DNA of 21,571 nt from Casp-actino8 sp965659595 (GCA_965659595.1 CBFHWN010000032.1:1-21571), one strand, 5' to 3'; counted from the first letter of the stretch, positions 13,900 to 21,054 are shown. The notes: generated by a model not told the origin, from the letters alone. Numbers and translations are program-made.

Positions 13900-14847
13900 A
13901 TGCCCCAGCCCACTCAGAGTCAGGTCCATGTTGACGCGATCTTGACGAACATGAGCGTCGCCTACATGAACGAAATGGATTCGTTCGTGGCGTCGCGAGT
14001 GTTCCCGACGGTCAACGTCCAGAAGCAGTCGGACCTCTACTTCACCTACACGCAGGCGGACTTCTACCGCGATCAGGCGAAGGTTCGTGCCGACGGCACC
14101 GAGTCCGCCGGTTCCGGCTACGGCCTGTCGACCGACACCTACTCGTCGCAGGTGTACGCCCTCCATAAGGACATCGGCGATCAGGTGCGCGCCAACTCGG
14201 ACGCCCCGCTCGATCCCGACATGGACGCCACCCGGTTCCTCACCCATCAGATGATGATCCGTCAGGAGCGCAACTGGGCGTCGAACTTCTTCACGACCAG
14301 CGTGTGGGACACCGACTCCACCCCGTCGACCCTGTGGTCGGCGTCCGGGTCGGACCCGATCGGCAACATCGAGACCGGCAAGAACACGATCCTGTCGGAC
14401 ACCGGCTACCTCGCCAACACTCTCGTCCTGTCGTACAACACCTACTCGGTGCTGAAGAATCACCCGGACTTCGTTGACCGGTTCAAGTACACGAGCGCCG
14501 ATTCGATCGGTCCGGACCTCATGGCCCGCATCCTCGAAGTCGACAACGTGTTCGTCATGAAGGGCGTCTACAACAGCGCCGCTGAGGGCGGCACCGCGTC
14601 GTACGCGCAGATCGGCGACAAGGACGCGCTCCTCTGCTACGTCGCTCCGCAGGCCGGTCTCATGACCGCTTCCGCTGGCTACAACTTTGTGTGGACCGGC
14701 GTCGGTGGCGGTCTCGGCACCAGCACCGCGGTCAGCCGCTTCCGGATGGATCACCTCCGTTCGGACCGTCTGGAGATCGAGTCCGCGTGGGACTTCAAGG
14801 TCGTCGGTTCGCCGCTCGGCTACTTCTTCAGCAACGCCGTCGCCTGA
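13900..14847 (+). CDS. Major capsid protein (HK97 fold)
   Basis: 315 residues, in the size range of gpE-like/HK97-fold capsid proteins. Recognisable segments are the N-terminal AYMNEMDSFVASRVFPTVNV, an extended E-loop region (LYFTYTQADFYRDQAKVRA), DIGDQVRANSDAPLDPDMDA, the P-domain NTLVLSYNTYSVLKNHPDFVD and the C-terminal DHLRSDRLEIESAWDFKV, all typical of this capsid group. No separate N-terminal delta domain is evident, consistent with a separate scaffold gene. A GAGGAC site precedes the ATG. Confidence 0.9.
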   Translation: MPQPTQSQVHVDAILTNMSVAYMNEMDSFVASRVFPTVNVQKQSDLYFTYTQADFYRDQAKVRADGTESAGSGYGLSTDTYSSQVYALHKDIGDQVRANSDAPLDPDMDATRFLTHQMMIRQERNWASNFFTTSVWDTDSTPSTLWSASGSDPIGNIETGKNTILSDTGYLANTLVLSYNTYSVLKNHPDFVDRFKYTSADSIGPDLMARILEVDNVFVMKGVYNSAAEGGTASYAQIGDKDALLCYVAPQAGLMTASAGYNFVWTGVGGGLGTSTAVSRFRMDHLRSDRLEIESAWDFKVVGSPLGYFFSNAVA

Positions 14848-14865
14848 TCCTGAAAGGGGACCGAT

Positions 14866-15201
14866 ATGGCTGACAACCGTTTGACCCGAGGCACCGCGCT
14901 TCTCGGTGGCGTCCAGATTGACGCGACCAGCGAGGTGAAGGGCATCTCCTACGGCACCGGAGCGATCGACCTCGATTCCGTCGCCGCAGGGGAGACCGGT
15001 TCGGGAACGATCACTGTGACCGGCGCGGCGGCAGGCGACATCGTTGTCGTGAACCCGCCCGCGTTGACCACCGGACTCGGGTTCGCTGGTGCCGCTGTCA
15101 CCGGAGCGAACACCGTCACGGTGTACGTCGTGAACGCGAGCGCCTCACCGATCAACGAGGGCGAGGTCACGTTCTCGTACCTGTGGGTCGACTTGACCTG
15201 A
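14866..15201 (+). CDS. Small beta-rich structural protein (111 aa)
   Basis: Follows the capsid gene after AAAGGGGA. It contains the pattern IDLDSVAAGETGSGTITVTG-AAAGDIVVVNPPALTTGLGF and NTVTVYVVNASASPINEG, a beta-sandwich module that recurs in many phages next to capsid genes and is thought to be a head fibre or decoration element. Function is inferred from this family memory and from position. Confidence 0.7.
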   Translation: MADNRLTRGTALLGGVQIDATSEVKGISYGTGAIDLDSVAAGETGSGTITVTGAAAGDIVVVNPPALTTGLGFAGAAVTGANTVTVYVVNASASPINEGEVTFSYLWVDLT

Positions 15202-15226
15202 TCACAACTCGGATACATCCGACTGG

Positions 15227-15267
15227 AACGGTCGGGACTGGGATCACGGTCCCGGTCCCGACCGTTT
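15227..15267 (+). terminator. Strong intrinsic terminator after the capsid genes
   Basis: AACGGTCGGGAC (15227-15238) is an exact inverted repeat of GTCCCGACCGTT (15255-15266). The helix continues through a T-G pair and GGGA/TCCC to a six-base loop TCACGG, giving about 17 bp, followed by TTTC. It should stop or reduce transcription between capsid and connector genes. Confidence 0.85.
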
Positions 15268-15290
15268 CACTTTCACGGGAGACATGAAAC

Positions 15291-15590
15291 ATGGCACAAC
15301 GCAGTAACGACGGACCCGCCGAGGTCGTTGAACTCACCGGCTCGGATCAGCAGGCGGTCACCGGCTCCTGTGTGTTCCTCGGTCTCGACGTCAACGACGA
15401 CGACTCCGGCACAGTTCACGTTCACATCCACAGCGGGACGGACAACACCGGTCCGCTCATCGCGTCAGCGGTACCGGCGAACGGCAAACACGAAGCGTTC
15501 TGGTTCGGTCCGAGCGGCATCAAGTGTCCGGGCGGTATCTACGTTGACGTCACCACCGGGACACCTGAGGGTTCCATCTACTACCGCTGA
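15291..15590 (+). CDS. Small beta-rich virion protein (99 aa)
   Basis: The ATG at 15291 has GGGAGA upstream. The protein is almost entirely beta strand (VTGSCVFLGLDVNDDDSGTV, HVHIHSGTDNTGPLIASA, GGIYVDVTTGTPEGSIYYR) and resembles small receptor-like or decoration proteins in the connector region of actinophages. It is the first gene after the terminator. No specific family is identified. Confidence 0.65.
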   Translation: MAQRSNDGPAEVVELTGSDQQAVTGSCVFLGLDVNDDDSGTVHVHIHSGTDNTGPLIASAVPANGKHEAFWFGPSGIKCPGGIYVDVTTGTPEGSIYYR

Positions 15591-15599
15591 GGTTGACTG

Positions 15600-16088
15600 A
15601 TGGCATGGACTTACGGCGGTGACCCGTCCGCGAACGCTCGTGACGCGATCCGGTTCCTGATCGGTGACACCGACACGACCGACCAACTGTTGTCCGACGA
15701 GGAGATCGCATGGGTGAACTCGGAGGCGTCCGGGACGTCTACCGGGACGACCGCGCTGTATGACGCCGCGTACCGGTGCTGTCTGACGGTCGCGTCGAAA
15801 CTGGCACGCGAAGCCGACAAGCAGATCGGCGACCTGTCGGTGTCGATGAGTCAACGGGCGAAGGCGTACCGTGAGCAGGCCGCATCGCTGAAGGCGCTGT
15901 CCGGTCGTGAGGGCGGGGTCCCGATCCCGTACGCGGGCGGCATCACGATCTCCGACAAGGAGATCGACGAGGAGAACTCCGACATCTTCCGGACATGGTT
16001 CTCGTCCGGCCAGTTCGAGAACGTGCGTGACGGAGGCAGGTCGCAGACGATTCGTGGCGTCCAATACTTCGGTCCGGGAGCCGACTGA
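15600..16088 (+). CDS. Head-tail connector (adaptor) protein
   Basis: 162 residues beginning with the adaptor signature DAIRFLIGDTDTTDQLLSDEEI, followed by helices (YDAAYRCCLTVASKLAREAD) and SMSQRAKAYREQAASLKALS. This is the helical gp6/gp15-type adaptor that binds beneath the portal. The C-terminus carries ISDKEIDEENSDIFRTWF and GRSQTIRG. Order adaptor, stopper, gp10-like, terminator matches other siphophages. Confidence 0.8.
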   Translation: MAWTYGGDPSANARDAIRFLIGDTDTTDQLLSDEEIAWVNSEASGTSTGTTALYDAAYRCCLTVASKLAREADKQIGDLSVSMSQRAKAYREQAASLKALSGREGGVPIPYAGGITISDKEIDEENSDIFRTWFSSGQFENVRDGGRSQTIRGVQYFGPGAD

Positions 16089-16090
16089 TC

Positions 16091-16435
16091 ATGCCTGCGA
16101 CGACGGCGTTCCTGACGGCACTCAAGCCGCTCACGACCCGGGCGGTGAACATCCGTGTCTTGTCGTCGCTGAACAACTACGGCGAGGCTCAGTATTCGGG
16201 TGTCGCCACGTCGTACGCCGCATACATCGAGAAGGTCACCACCGAGAACGCCGACCTCGAACGTAATGAGCGGGTGATCGAATACAAGGCGTACATTCCG
16301 TCGTCGACCCTGTCGCTCGGGTTGAGTGACGAGATCGAGTTCCCTGACGGCTCGATCCGTCCGATCATCGAGATCGACGAACGCTGGGATGAGCACGGCA
16401 AACAGTTCGTCGTCGTGTCGTTGGGGGACGGCTGA
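16091..16435 (+). CDS. Head-tail stopper protein
   Basis: 114 residues with a beta-barrel-like pattern (NADLERNERVIEYKAYIPSS ... DEIEFPDGSIRPIIEIDERW-DEHGKQFVVVSLG) expected of SPP1 gp16-type stoppers that close the connector after packaging. It follows the adaptor by two bases after GGGAG and overlaps the next gene's ATG by one base. The assignment rests on pattern and gene order. Confidence 0.7.
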   Translation: MPATTAFLTALKPLTTRAVNIRVLSSLNNYGEAQYSGVATSYAAYIEKVTTENADLERNERVIEYKAYIPSSTLSLGLSDEIEFPDGSIRPIIEIDERWDEHGKQFVVVSLGDG

Positions 16436-16905
16436 TGGCGCGCCGCGGCGGTGTCGAGGTGAGCGTCCTCGGGCTGAGCGAACTCGCGCAGGCGATGGAA
16501 GCGAACTCGCGGGAGATGACGGTCGCGGTCGGGCGCGCCCTGTGGGATGCGGCGCAGGCGATCGGAAACGAATCACAGAACCTTGTCCCCGTCGACACCG
16601 GCAACCTGAAAGGTTCCATGTCGTATGAGCGGAGCGGGACCACGACGACGACACCGGTGATCGAGATCAGGTACGGCACCCCGTACGCCCTGTACCAGCA
16701 CGAGAAACTTGACCTGTATCATCCGGCGCGAGACGGCAACACCGCCGGTCGCCGCGGGTCCGGTCCGACCGCTCCCGGCACCGAGGGCGGCTCCCCGAAA
16801 TATTTGGAGTTCCCGTTCCTCGCTGAAACGTCGCAGTATCCGACGAAACTGGTGGAACGTATCCGACGCCACTTCAACGTGGTGCGCGCCCGGGGGACCG
16901 GCTGA
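16435..16905 (+). CDS. HK97 gp10-like tail-completion protein
   Basis: 156 residues. GLSELAQAMEANSREMTVAVG then NLVPVDTGNLKGSMSYE, followed by IRYGTPYALYQHEKLDLYH, is the classic HK97 gp10/minor tail pattern with VDTGxLxxS and the conserved YGxxYAxYQHE segment. The C-terminal helix KLVERIRRHFN completes the family. It joins the connector to the tail. Confidence 0.88.
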   Translation: MARRGGVEVSVLGLSELAQAMEANSREMTVAVGRALWDAAQAIGNESQNLVPVDTGNLKGSMSYERSGTTTTTPVIEIRYGTPYALYQHEKLDLYHPARDGNTAGRRGSGPTAPGTEGGSPKYLEFPFLAETSQYPTKLVERIRRHFNVVRARGTG

Positions 16906-17303
16906 TGGCAACGCTCGACGACATCGGCACCTATGTCGCCACACAGGTCGGGTCGTTGACGCTCGGCACAAACCTGTTTCTCGGACGTCTCCCCGACACA
17001 CCAGACACCTGCGTCGCTATCTACGAGTACGGCGGCGAAACACCGGTGTCGACGATGGGCGGCGACCAGATGCCTCCGGTCGAACAGCCGAGGATTCAGG
17101 TGAACGTCCGCGCACCCGGCTACTCGTCGGCGAACACGCTCGCGCTCTCCGTGTGGACCGCGCTCGAAGGCATCCTGAATGAGACGCTGACCGCGACCCG
17201 CTACCACCGGGTCGCCGCGATCCAGTCACCATTCCCGCTCGAACGTGACTCCGCGGACCGCGTGATATTCGCGCAGAACTTCCGGGTACAGAAGGCGACA
17301 TGA
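16905..17303 (+). CDS. Tail terminator / minor capsid gp12-like protein
   Basis: 132 residues. LGRLPDTPDTCVAIYEYGGE and VEQPRIQVNVRAPGYSSANTL, then LALSVWTALEGI, match the family of tail terminator or phage minor capsid proteins placed after gp10. It caps the tail tube at the head-proximal end. ATG shares a base with the previous stop (TGATG). Confidence 0.82.
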   Translation: MATLDDIGTYVATQVGSLTLGTNLFLGRLPDTPDTCVAIYEYGGETPVSTMGGDQMPPVEQPRIQVNVRAPGYSSANTLALSVWTALEGILNETLTATRYHRVAAIQSPFPLERDSADRVIFAQNFRVQKAT

Positions 17304-17482
17304 GTATCCCGCCGGACCCGTACGCGGAGATTCGGTCGAAGCCCGAATCGAAACGCCGGACCCGTCACAAGGTTCGGTGCGCGAACTGCTCCCGTCTCCT
17401 CGCGGAGATCGTCACCGCACCGTGGCTCATCAAGTGTTCACGCTGTAAGGCCGACAACCAGTCGGACCTCGGCGACCGTTAG
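17300..17482 (+). CDS. Com-like zinc-ribbon protein (60 aa)
   Basis: The core VRC27ANC30SRLLAEIVTAPWLIKC46SRC49KADN matches the Mu Com family, in which Com binds mom mRNA and opens its ribosome site. Here the gene overlaps the tail-terminator stop (ATGA) and no mom-like DNA modification gene follows; island C lies opposite. Com-like ribbons also occur in other phages without mom. Role: possible RNA-binding regulator, inference. The stop overlaps the convergent island C stop by four bases. Confidence 0.7.
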   Translation: MSIPPDPYAEIRSKPESKRRTRHKVRCANCSRLLAEIVTAPWLIKCSRCKADNQSDLGDR

Positions 17483-18084
17483 AGATTCCACGGTCCCCAG
17501 CCGGAGTTCTCCCAGATCGCGAGCGCCGCAGTCAAGTTCGTTTCCGGGTCAAACAACTCGTAGCACTCATCAAGGATGCCGTGAGTCTGAAGCCATCCGT
17601 CCGGCCAATACTGTGACGGCAGGCACCAGAACCCGTTGATCTGGATGAGGCCGAGCGAACCGATGCGGGTCGGGTCGTCCGTGTTGTGCGCGTCCGGATC
17701 GCACCGTGACTCGCGGTACACGGCGTACGACAGTTTCGGGAGTTGCTCCTCGGGCCAGCCGATCTCGACCGCGGTGTCGACCCATTCGTCGCATCGCCAC
17801 TCGGGGGCGCTCGACCGGTGCGGCGGCAACTCGGACGCTCGCACCGAACGCTGTGGAGGCCGTGGCTGAGGATCAGGCATCGTCCACGGTGTCGGGACCG
17901 TCGACGTCGTAGCGGGCGGGAGAGGCGCTTCTAGGGTCCTCTCCGGAGGCTCGGGACGGTCGGAGGGTGGTACGTCGTGCGGGGCGGAGACTTGGGTACT
18001 TGTGGGAGTTACCTGAAAGGAGGCTCCTGCCCCGCACGACGAGAACAGCATACAGGCGGCGAACGCCGCGAGACACACCCGCAT
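17479..18084 (-). CDS. Secreted, possibly lipid-anchored lysozyme-like transglycosylase, island C gene 7
   Basis: 201 residues from the ATG at 18084; the longer frame adds a basic, Arg-rich stretch that overlaps the neighbour. MRVCLAAFAACMLFSSC17 is a signal peptide with a lipobox-like end (phenylalanine at -3 is not ideal). Residues 22-95 are Pro/Ser/Thr rich, a cell-wall spanning linker. Residues 98-201 form a lysozyme-like lytic transglycosylase domain: KLSYAVYRE125SRCDPDAHN, SLGLIQINGFW, NLTAALAIWENSGWGPW, with E125 the likely catalytic acid. It should act on peptidoglycan outside the membrane. TAATCT lies 8 nt upstream and no ribosome site is seen, so it probably has its own leaderless transcript. 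Confidence 0.82.
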   Translation of the reverse strand: MRVCLAAFAACMLFSSCGAGASFQVTPTSTQVSAPHDVPPSDRPEPPERTLEAPLPPATTSTVPTPWTMPDPQPRPPQRSVRASELPPHRSSAPEWRCDEWVDTAVEIGWPEEQLPKLSYAVYRESRCDPDAHNTDDPTRIGSLGLIQINGFWCLPSQYWPDGWLQTHGILDECYELFDPETNLTAALAIWENSGWGPWNL

Positions 18085-18092
18085 GGACTTGT

Positions 18093-18098
18093 AGATTA
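18093..18098 (-). promoter_or_regulatory. Candidate -10 for the secreted lysozyme-like gene
   Basis: On the minus strand TAATCT is 8 nt before the ATG at 18084. TTGACC lies upstream but only about 12 bases away, too near for a -35. A leaderless promoter is suggested. Confidence 0.4.
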
Positions 18099-18112
18099 CA
18101 GGACTGTGACGG

Positions 18113-18292
18113 TCAAGCGTCGTCGGGCCAGTTCGCCGACGAGTTCCCACCGAGGTACTCCGCCGCCTGACGGAACGTCTCACAGTCATCGCGGAGCCGT
18201 TCGATCTCCCGTGCCGCTTCTTCGAGAAGTGTCGCGGTCGAGTAGTCGACGGACGGTCGCAGGTTCCTGAGTCGCTCGATGATCGTTGTCAT
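18113..18292 (-). CDS. Coiled-coil hypothetical protein, island C gene 6 (59 aa)
   Basis: The ATG at 18292 has GGAGGGAG upstream and is preferred to a further ATG at 18307. The sequence MTTIIERLRNLRPSVDYSTA then LLEEAAREIERLRDDCETFR is a typical short phage coiled-coil protein. No function is known. Confidence 0.7.
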   Translation of the reverse strand: MTTIIERLRNLRPSVDYSTATLLEEAAREIERLRDDCETFRQAAEYLGGNSSANWPDDA

Positions 18293-18341
18293 AGCCGCTC
18301 CCTCCAAAGTGTAAGGCCATCAGTACCGTCGCTGTCGTAGG

Positions 18342-18551
18342 TTACTGGAACGATCCGGGGAGGACCGTCCACGCTCCGGACGGCCAACCGTGGTGAGGCT
18401 GTTCACGGAACGCGAGGTGAACCTGTCCGTCGGCCCACACCTCGACGAGTATCTCGCCGTCAGGGAGCCGCCCGTCGATCGACTGGGCGTCGATCTTTGT
18501 CGAGAACCCGGGGATCGGTTCCGGTTCGTCGGATGTCATCGAATCAGTCAT
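18342..18551 (-). CDS. Hypothetical protein, island C gene 5 (69 aa)
   Basis: Start at 18551 follows GGAGGAG; a second Met at position 5 is possible. The central region (GEILVEVWADGQVHLAFREQ) is a short beta sheet. No domain is recognised. It is preceded by a gene end 18 bases away and followed by a 49-base gap without visible signals. Confidence 0.65.
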   Translation of the reverse strand: MTDSMTSDEPEPIPGFSTKIDAQSIDGRLPDGEILVEVWADGQVHLAFREQPHHGWPSGAWTVLPGSFQ

Positions 18552-18566
18552 GTCAGTCGCTCCTCC

Positions 18567-18725
18567 TTAGAAGCAGGTGTCGCAGGTACAATGGTCGCGC
18601 CCACCGGATTGGCATCGCGGCGAGGCGTTGTGGCTGGGATGAAACGTCGATCGTTCGGCGCGGAGCCGGTCGCAGTAGGCGCACTCGCTTTTGGGTGCCT
18701 TGCCGATCTCGATCGGGTCGATCAT
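18567..18725 (-). CDS. Cysteine-rich zinc-ribbon protein, island C gene 4 (52 aa)
   Basis: ATG overlaps the upstream stop as ATGA. C15AYC18 is followed by FHPSHNASPRC38QSGGRDHC46TC48DTC51F, the typical end of a small zinc-ribbon family that is widespread in phages. The six cysteines and nearby histidines can bind one or two zinc ions. Function unknown. Confidence 0.75.
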   Translation of the reverse strand: MIDPIEIGKAPKSECAYCDRLRAERSTFHPSHNASPRCQSGGRDHCTCDTCF

Positions 18726-19102
18726 GCCGCGACCCCGGAGATGTCGACTCGGACGTTCAGCAGGACGTGAGGCGACACGTCGCCGTCGTAGGTCCAGCAC
18801 CTCAGGTCGTCCGGATAGAACGCGGCGGCGTGATCGTTGCTCTCGTGAAGCAGGTCCGGGTCGAGTGCGTCGACGTGGACCGCGAACACCTCGACGTGAT
18901 CGTGGATCACGACGTTCGGAACCTGCGCGGGACCGTCCGGCGTGTCGATCTCCATCAGTCCGACGAACTCGCCGCCTCGCATCGCGAGGAACGCGGCGGC
19001 GTAACCGGGCGTGTTCGCGAAGTAGGTGCCGGGTCGCAGACCGCCGGTCACGATGTCCTTGCGACGTGTCGGCCACGTCGCGTGATACAGAACCTCAGTC
19101 AT
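18722..19102 (-). CDS. ADP-ribosyltransferase-like (ART/Tpt1-like fold) protein, island C gene 3
   Basis: 126 residues; ATG at 19102 has GAGGAGG upstream. The order LY6H7AT, a helix ending VTGGLRPGTYFANTPGYAAAFL, then beta strands (FVGLMEID, VEVFAVHVD) and LDPDLL ... CWTYDGDVSPHVLLNVRV matches the small ART-like/Tpt1-related phage proteins whose fold binds NAD. In that superfamily the H and the YF/Y region form the NAD pocket. The catalytic glutamate is not identified with confidence. It may modify a host protein or nucleic acid, which is inference; a non-enzymatic relative is also possible. Confidence 0.55.
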   Translation of the reverse strand: MTEVLYHATWPTRRKDIVTGGLRPGTYFANTPGYAAAFLAMRGGEFVGLMEIDTPDGPAQVPNVVIHDHVEVFAVHVDALDPDLLHESNDHAAAFYPDDLRCWTYDGDVSPHVLLNVRVDISGVAA

Positions 19103-19103
19103 G

Positions 19104-19406
19104 TCAGTTGTCCTCCTCATGTTTCCGGGTGTCGAGTGCGCGGGCGTCACGGTGAACGGTCCGCACCGAGTCGGGACGGAACGTCCGCATCCCTCCGTTC
19201 GGGATCGTGCCGTTCGAGGTGATCGGTCCCCAGCAGTTGAGGTCACCGTTCGGACGGATCGCCTTCAGGCGGAACCGGCCTGCGCCGGGGACGGTGATCT
19301 CGTCGCCGACGTCGAGGTGCCTGCCGTCCGGGAGGGTGGTCGCGGTCTCCCAGTCGGCGAGCGGGGAGGTGCCTCCCCGCCGCCGCACCAGCGTCTCGCC
19401 GCTCAC
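19104..19406 (-). CDS. Beta-rich hypothetical protein, island C gene 2 (100 aa)
   Basis: GTG at 19406 overlaps the upstream stop (GTGA). The central part (LDVGDEITVPGAGRFRLKAI-RPNGDLNCWGP) is a small barrel-like module frequent in mycobacteriophage and streptomycete phage proteins of unknown role. The C-terminus is basic (TFRPDSVRTVHRDARALDTR). The first residues MSGE and 20 bases across the start are the same as in island B gene 4. Confidence 0.75.
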   Translation of the reverse strand: MSGETLVRRRGGTSPLADWETATTLPDGRHLDVGDEITVPGAGRFRLKAIRPNGDLNCWGPITSNGTIPNGGMRTFRPDSVRTVHRDARALDTRKHEEDN

Positions 19407-19774
19407 GACGCCACCTCCGTCGGCTGAAGCGCGGCGCGGCACTTCGCGGCGAGGTTACCGATACCGCGCGCCGTCGTGCGGACGCCGAGCGCCTCCCCGC
19501 CACCGAGTTCGTAGGCGAGATCGTTGAGCCACTCGGCACGGTACTCCGCTTCTTTCGCCATCGCCTCGATCATCGCGCTCCCGCGGAGCGTGACAACCGT
19601 GCCGCGCTTCGTTGATCTGCCGGAAAGGATAGCGTCGACGACGGGAGCGAGCCGTGCGAGCGCCGGGTCGTCGGAGTCGTAGGCTCCTTCGGCGTCGACG
19701 AGTCCGGGTTCCAACTCGGAGAGCGCGGCGTCGCTGATCGTGACCGTGATCTCAGGTGTTGAGGTGCTGTCCAT
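19403..19774 (-). CDS. Hypothetical protein, island C gene 1 (123 aa)
   Basis: The ATG at 19774 follows the conserved leader with GAGGAGA. N-terminal ITVTISDAALSELEPGLVDA, then helices AMIEAMAKEAEYRAEWLNDL and RGIGNLAAKCRAALQ. No family is recognised. It ends TEVAS in the recurrent junction motif, like island A gene 1 and island B genes 1 and 3, which also end in AS with similar codons. Confidence 0.75.
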   Translation of the reverse strand: MDSTSTPEITVTISDAALSELEPGLVDAEGAYDSDDPALARLAPVVDAILSGRSTKRGTVVTLRGSAMIEAMAKEAEYRAEWLNDLAYELGGGEALGVRTTARGIGNLAAKCRAALQPTEVAS

Positions 19775-19807
19775 GTGGGTCTCCTCTCTCTCGTTGATCT
19801 CTCCCAC
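19775..19807 (-). promoter_or_regulatory. 33-nt leader with terminal pairing, island C
   Basis: GTGGG (19807-19803) can pair with CCCAC (19779-19775) next to ATG, with GAGGAGA in the loop. Same length and arms as the other two leaders. Confidence 0.6.
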
Positions 19808-19869
19808 GGGTAAGACCTTACCGGACCGGTAGCACAACGTCAACCCCTAATCGGAAATATTTCGGATAG
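19808..19869 (-). promoter_or_regulatory. Island C promoter, upstream box and -10 dyad
   Basis: Minus strand: -35 TTGACG (19843-19838), 17-bp spacer, -10 TAAGGT (19820-19815). The 24-bp box 19846-19869 is identical to that of island A. The dyad GGTAAG-AC-CTTACC (19809-19822) covers the -10, as in copy B but with different outer bases. Confidence 0.8.
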
Positions 19870-20014
19870 CCCTCGCGGGTGTTGGCGCTACAACGGCACG
19901 ACAGCCCGCAGGCGTACCATCAGCGTTCAGTAGTGCGCTCGTCGCCGCAGGTGTCCGCCGTGACCGTCAGTCGCTCACGACTCCTGCGCCTACCCATCGA
20001 GGAGACAGGACCGG
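19870..20014. other. Intergenic region between island C control region and the tail module
   Basis: No gene is supported here. It should hold the plus-strand promoter of the tail genes. CTACAACGG at about 19888 recurs before the scaffold gene (about 12769), but no convincing -35/-10 pair was seen. A GAGGAGA site lies at the right end. Confidence 0.4.
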
Positions 20015-20284
20015 ATGAAGTTCAGAGTGACAGGCGGACCCGAAGGAGATCGCGGCATCAGCGCCGCCGGTCGCCGTTACGAGCCGGGCGACGTCATCGA
20101 ACTCACTCAGCCGAAGGCCCAATGGCTCGTCGACAAGGGACTGCTCGAAGCCGACGGCGGCAAGACCGCGAAGTCCAGCCCGGCACCCGAGCCGGAACCC
20201 GTACCCGAGCCGACCGTCGACGACGACATCGCTGATGACCTCGACGACGACGAACTCGACGACCTCGATGAGGAGATCGACTGA
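20015..20284 (+). CDS. Small acidic tail-module protein (89 aa)
   Basis: ATG at 20015 follows GAGGAGACAGGA. N-terminal half MKFRVTGGPEGDRGISAAGR-RYEPGDVIELTQPKAQWLVD-KGLLEADG resembles short phage proteins that occur beside tail and connector genes, with PGDVIEL and a helix ending in a W and G. The C-terminal half is Pro/Glu rich and then almost only Asp/Glu/Leu, probably disordered. No enzymatic role is visible. Its stop overlaps the tail-tube ATG. Confidence 0.7.
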   Translation: MKFRVTGGPEGDRGISAAGRRYEPGDVIELTQPKAQWLVDKGLLEADGGKTAKSSPAPEPEPVPEPTVDDDIADDLDDDELDDLDEEID

Positions 20285-21036
20285 TGCCCACGTTCGTTCA
20301 CGGTAAAGGGACCGGAGTCCTGCTCGACGAGTTCGACCTGTCGACCTACTTCAACTCAGCGGACATGAGCCGCACCACCGACACGGCAGAGACGACGTCG
20401 TTCGGTTCGACCTCGAAGTCGTACATCGTCGGCCTGTCCGACGGCACCCTGTCGCTGTCCGGAATGTTCTCGCAGGACGCTGACGGTTCCGACGAGGAAC
20501 TGTCCGCGATCCTCGGCTCCGCGACAACTCCGCTTGTCACCGTGAACCTCGACGACGGGTCGATCGGGAACCGGGCGATCGTCGCGAAAGCCCATCAGAC
20601 GTCGTACTCGATCTCGTCGCCGGTAGCGGACATTGTGACGATCACCGCTGACTTCAACGCCTCGACCGACGGCACCGCGAACCTCACCTATTCGATCCAG
20701 ACCGGCGTCCAGTTGACTGCCGGAGCGTCGATCGCGTTCGGGTCGCTCGGCGACCTCGCGTCAGTCGACAACGCGGCGTCTACCGCGAACGGCGGCATGG
20801 CGAACCTTCATGTCACCGCGAACACGCTGGACGCGGCGGTCACGATCAAAGTTCAGGACTCGGCAGACGACGCGACGTTCGCCGACCTGATCTCATTCAC
20901 CTCAGTTTCGGCGGGTGTTGAGTCCGCCGAGCAGAAGGCGGTCACCGGCACCGTTGACCGTTACGTGCGGGCTACCGCATCGAGTGCCGCGACCAGCGGT
21001 GCCATCACCTTCCACGTAGCGTTCGCCCGCTACTGA
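20284..21036 (+). CDS. Major tail protein (tail tube), long paralog
   Basis: 250 residues. The first about 150 residues (MPTFVHGKGTGVLLDEFDLS, TTDTAETTSFGSTSKSYIVG, LSDGTLSLSGMF, FNASTDGT) are a tail-tube beta fold with the T-T-FG-S-K-Y-I/L pattern of siphophage major tail proteins. Residues about 150-250 form an extra beta domain (NLHVTANTLDAAVTIKVQDS, TGTVDRYVRATASS), likely exposed on the tube like Ig-type additions. GAGGAG precedes the start, which overlaps the upstream stop (TGATG). Confidence 0.82.
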   Translation: MPTFVHGKGTGVLLDEFDLSTYFNSADMSRTTDTAETTSFGSTSKSYIVGLSDGTLSLSGMFSQDADGSDEELSAILGSATTPLVTVNLDDGSIGNRAIVAKAHQTSYSISSPVADIVTITADFNASTDGTANLTYSIQTGVQLTAGASIAFGSLGDLASVDNAASTANGGMANLHVTANTLDAAVTIKVQDSADDATFADLISFTSVSAGVESAEQKAVTGTVDRYVRATASSAATSGAITFHVAFARY

Positions 21037-21054
21037 TCCCACAGGAGAATACCC

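Noticed and set aside
12761..13900. 379-codon open frame on the minus strand opposite scaffold and cement genes
   Set aside because: It mirrors strongly supported plus-strand genes, has a low-complexity Gly/Asp/Val-rich product and no ribosome site; it is a typical GC-rich antisense frame.
13777..14754. 325-codon minus-strand frame opposite the major capsid gene
   Set aside because: Same reason: shadow of a recognised capsid gene with no sensible domain.
18093..18119. TTGACC as -35 for the lysozyme-like gene
   Set aside because: The distance to TAATCT is about 12 bases, too short for a normal sigma-70 type promoter.
6401..19869. Islands as transposons or insertion sequences
   Set aside because: No transposase, terminal inverted repeats or target duplications were found; the left ends of the islands have nothing in common.
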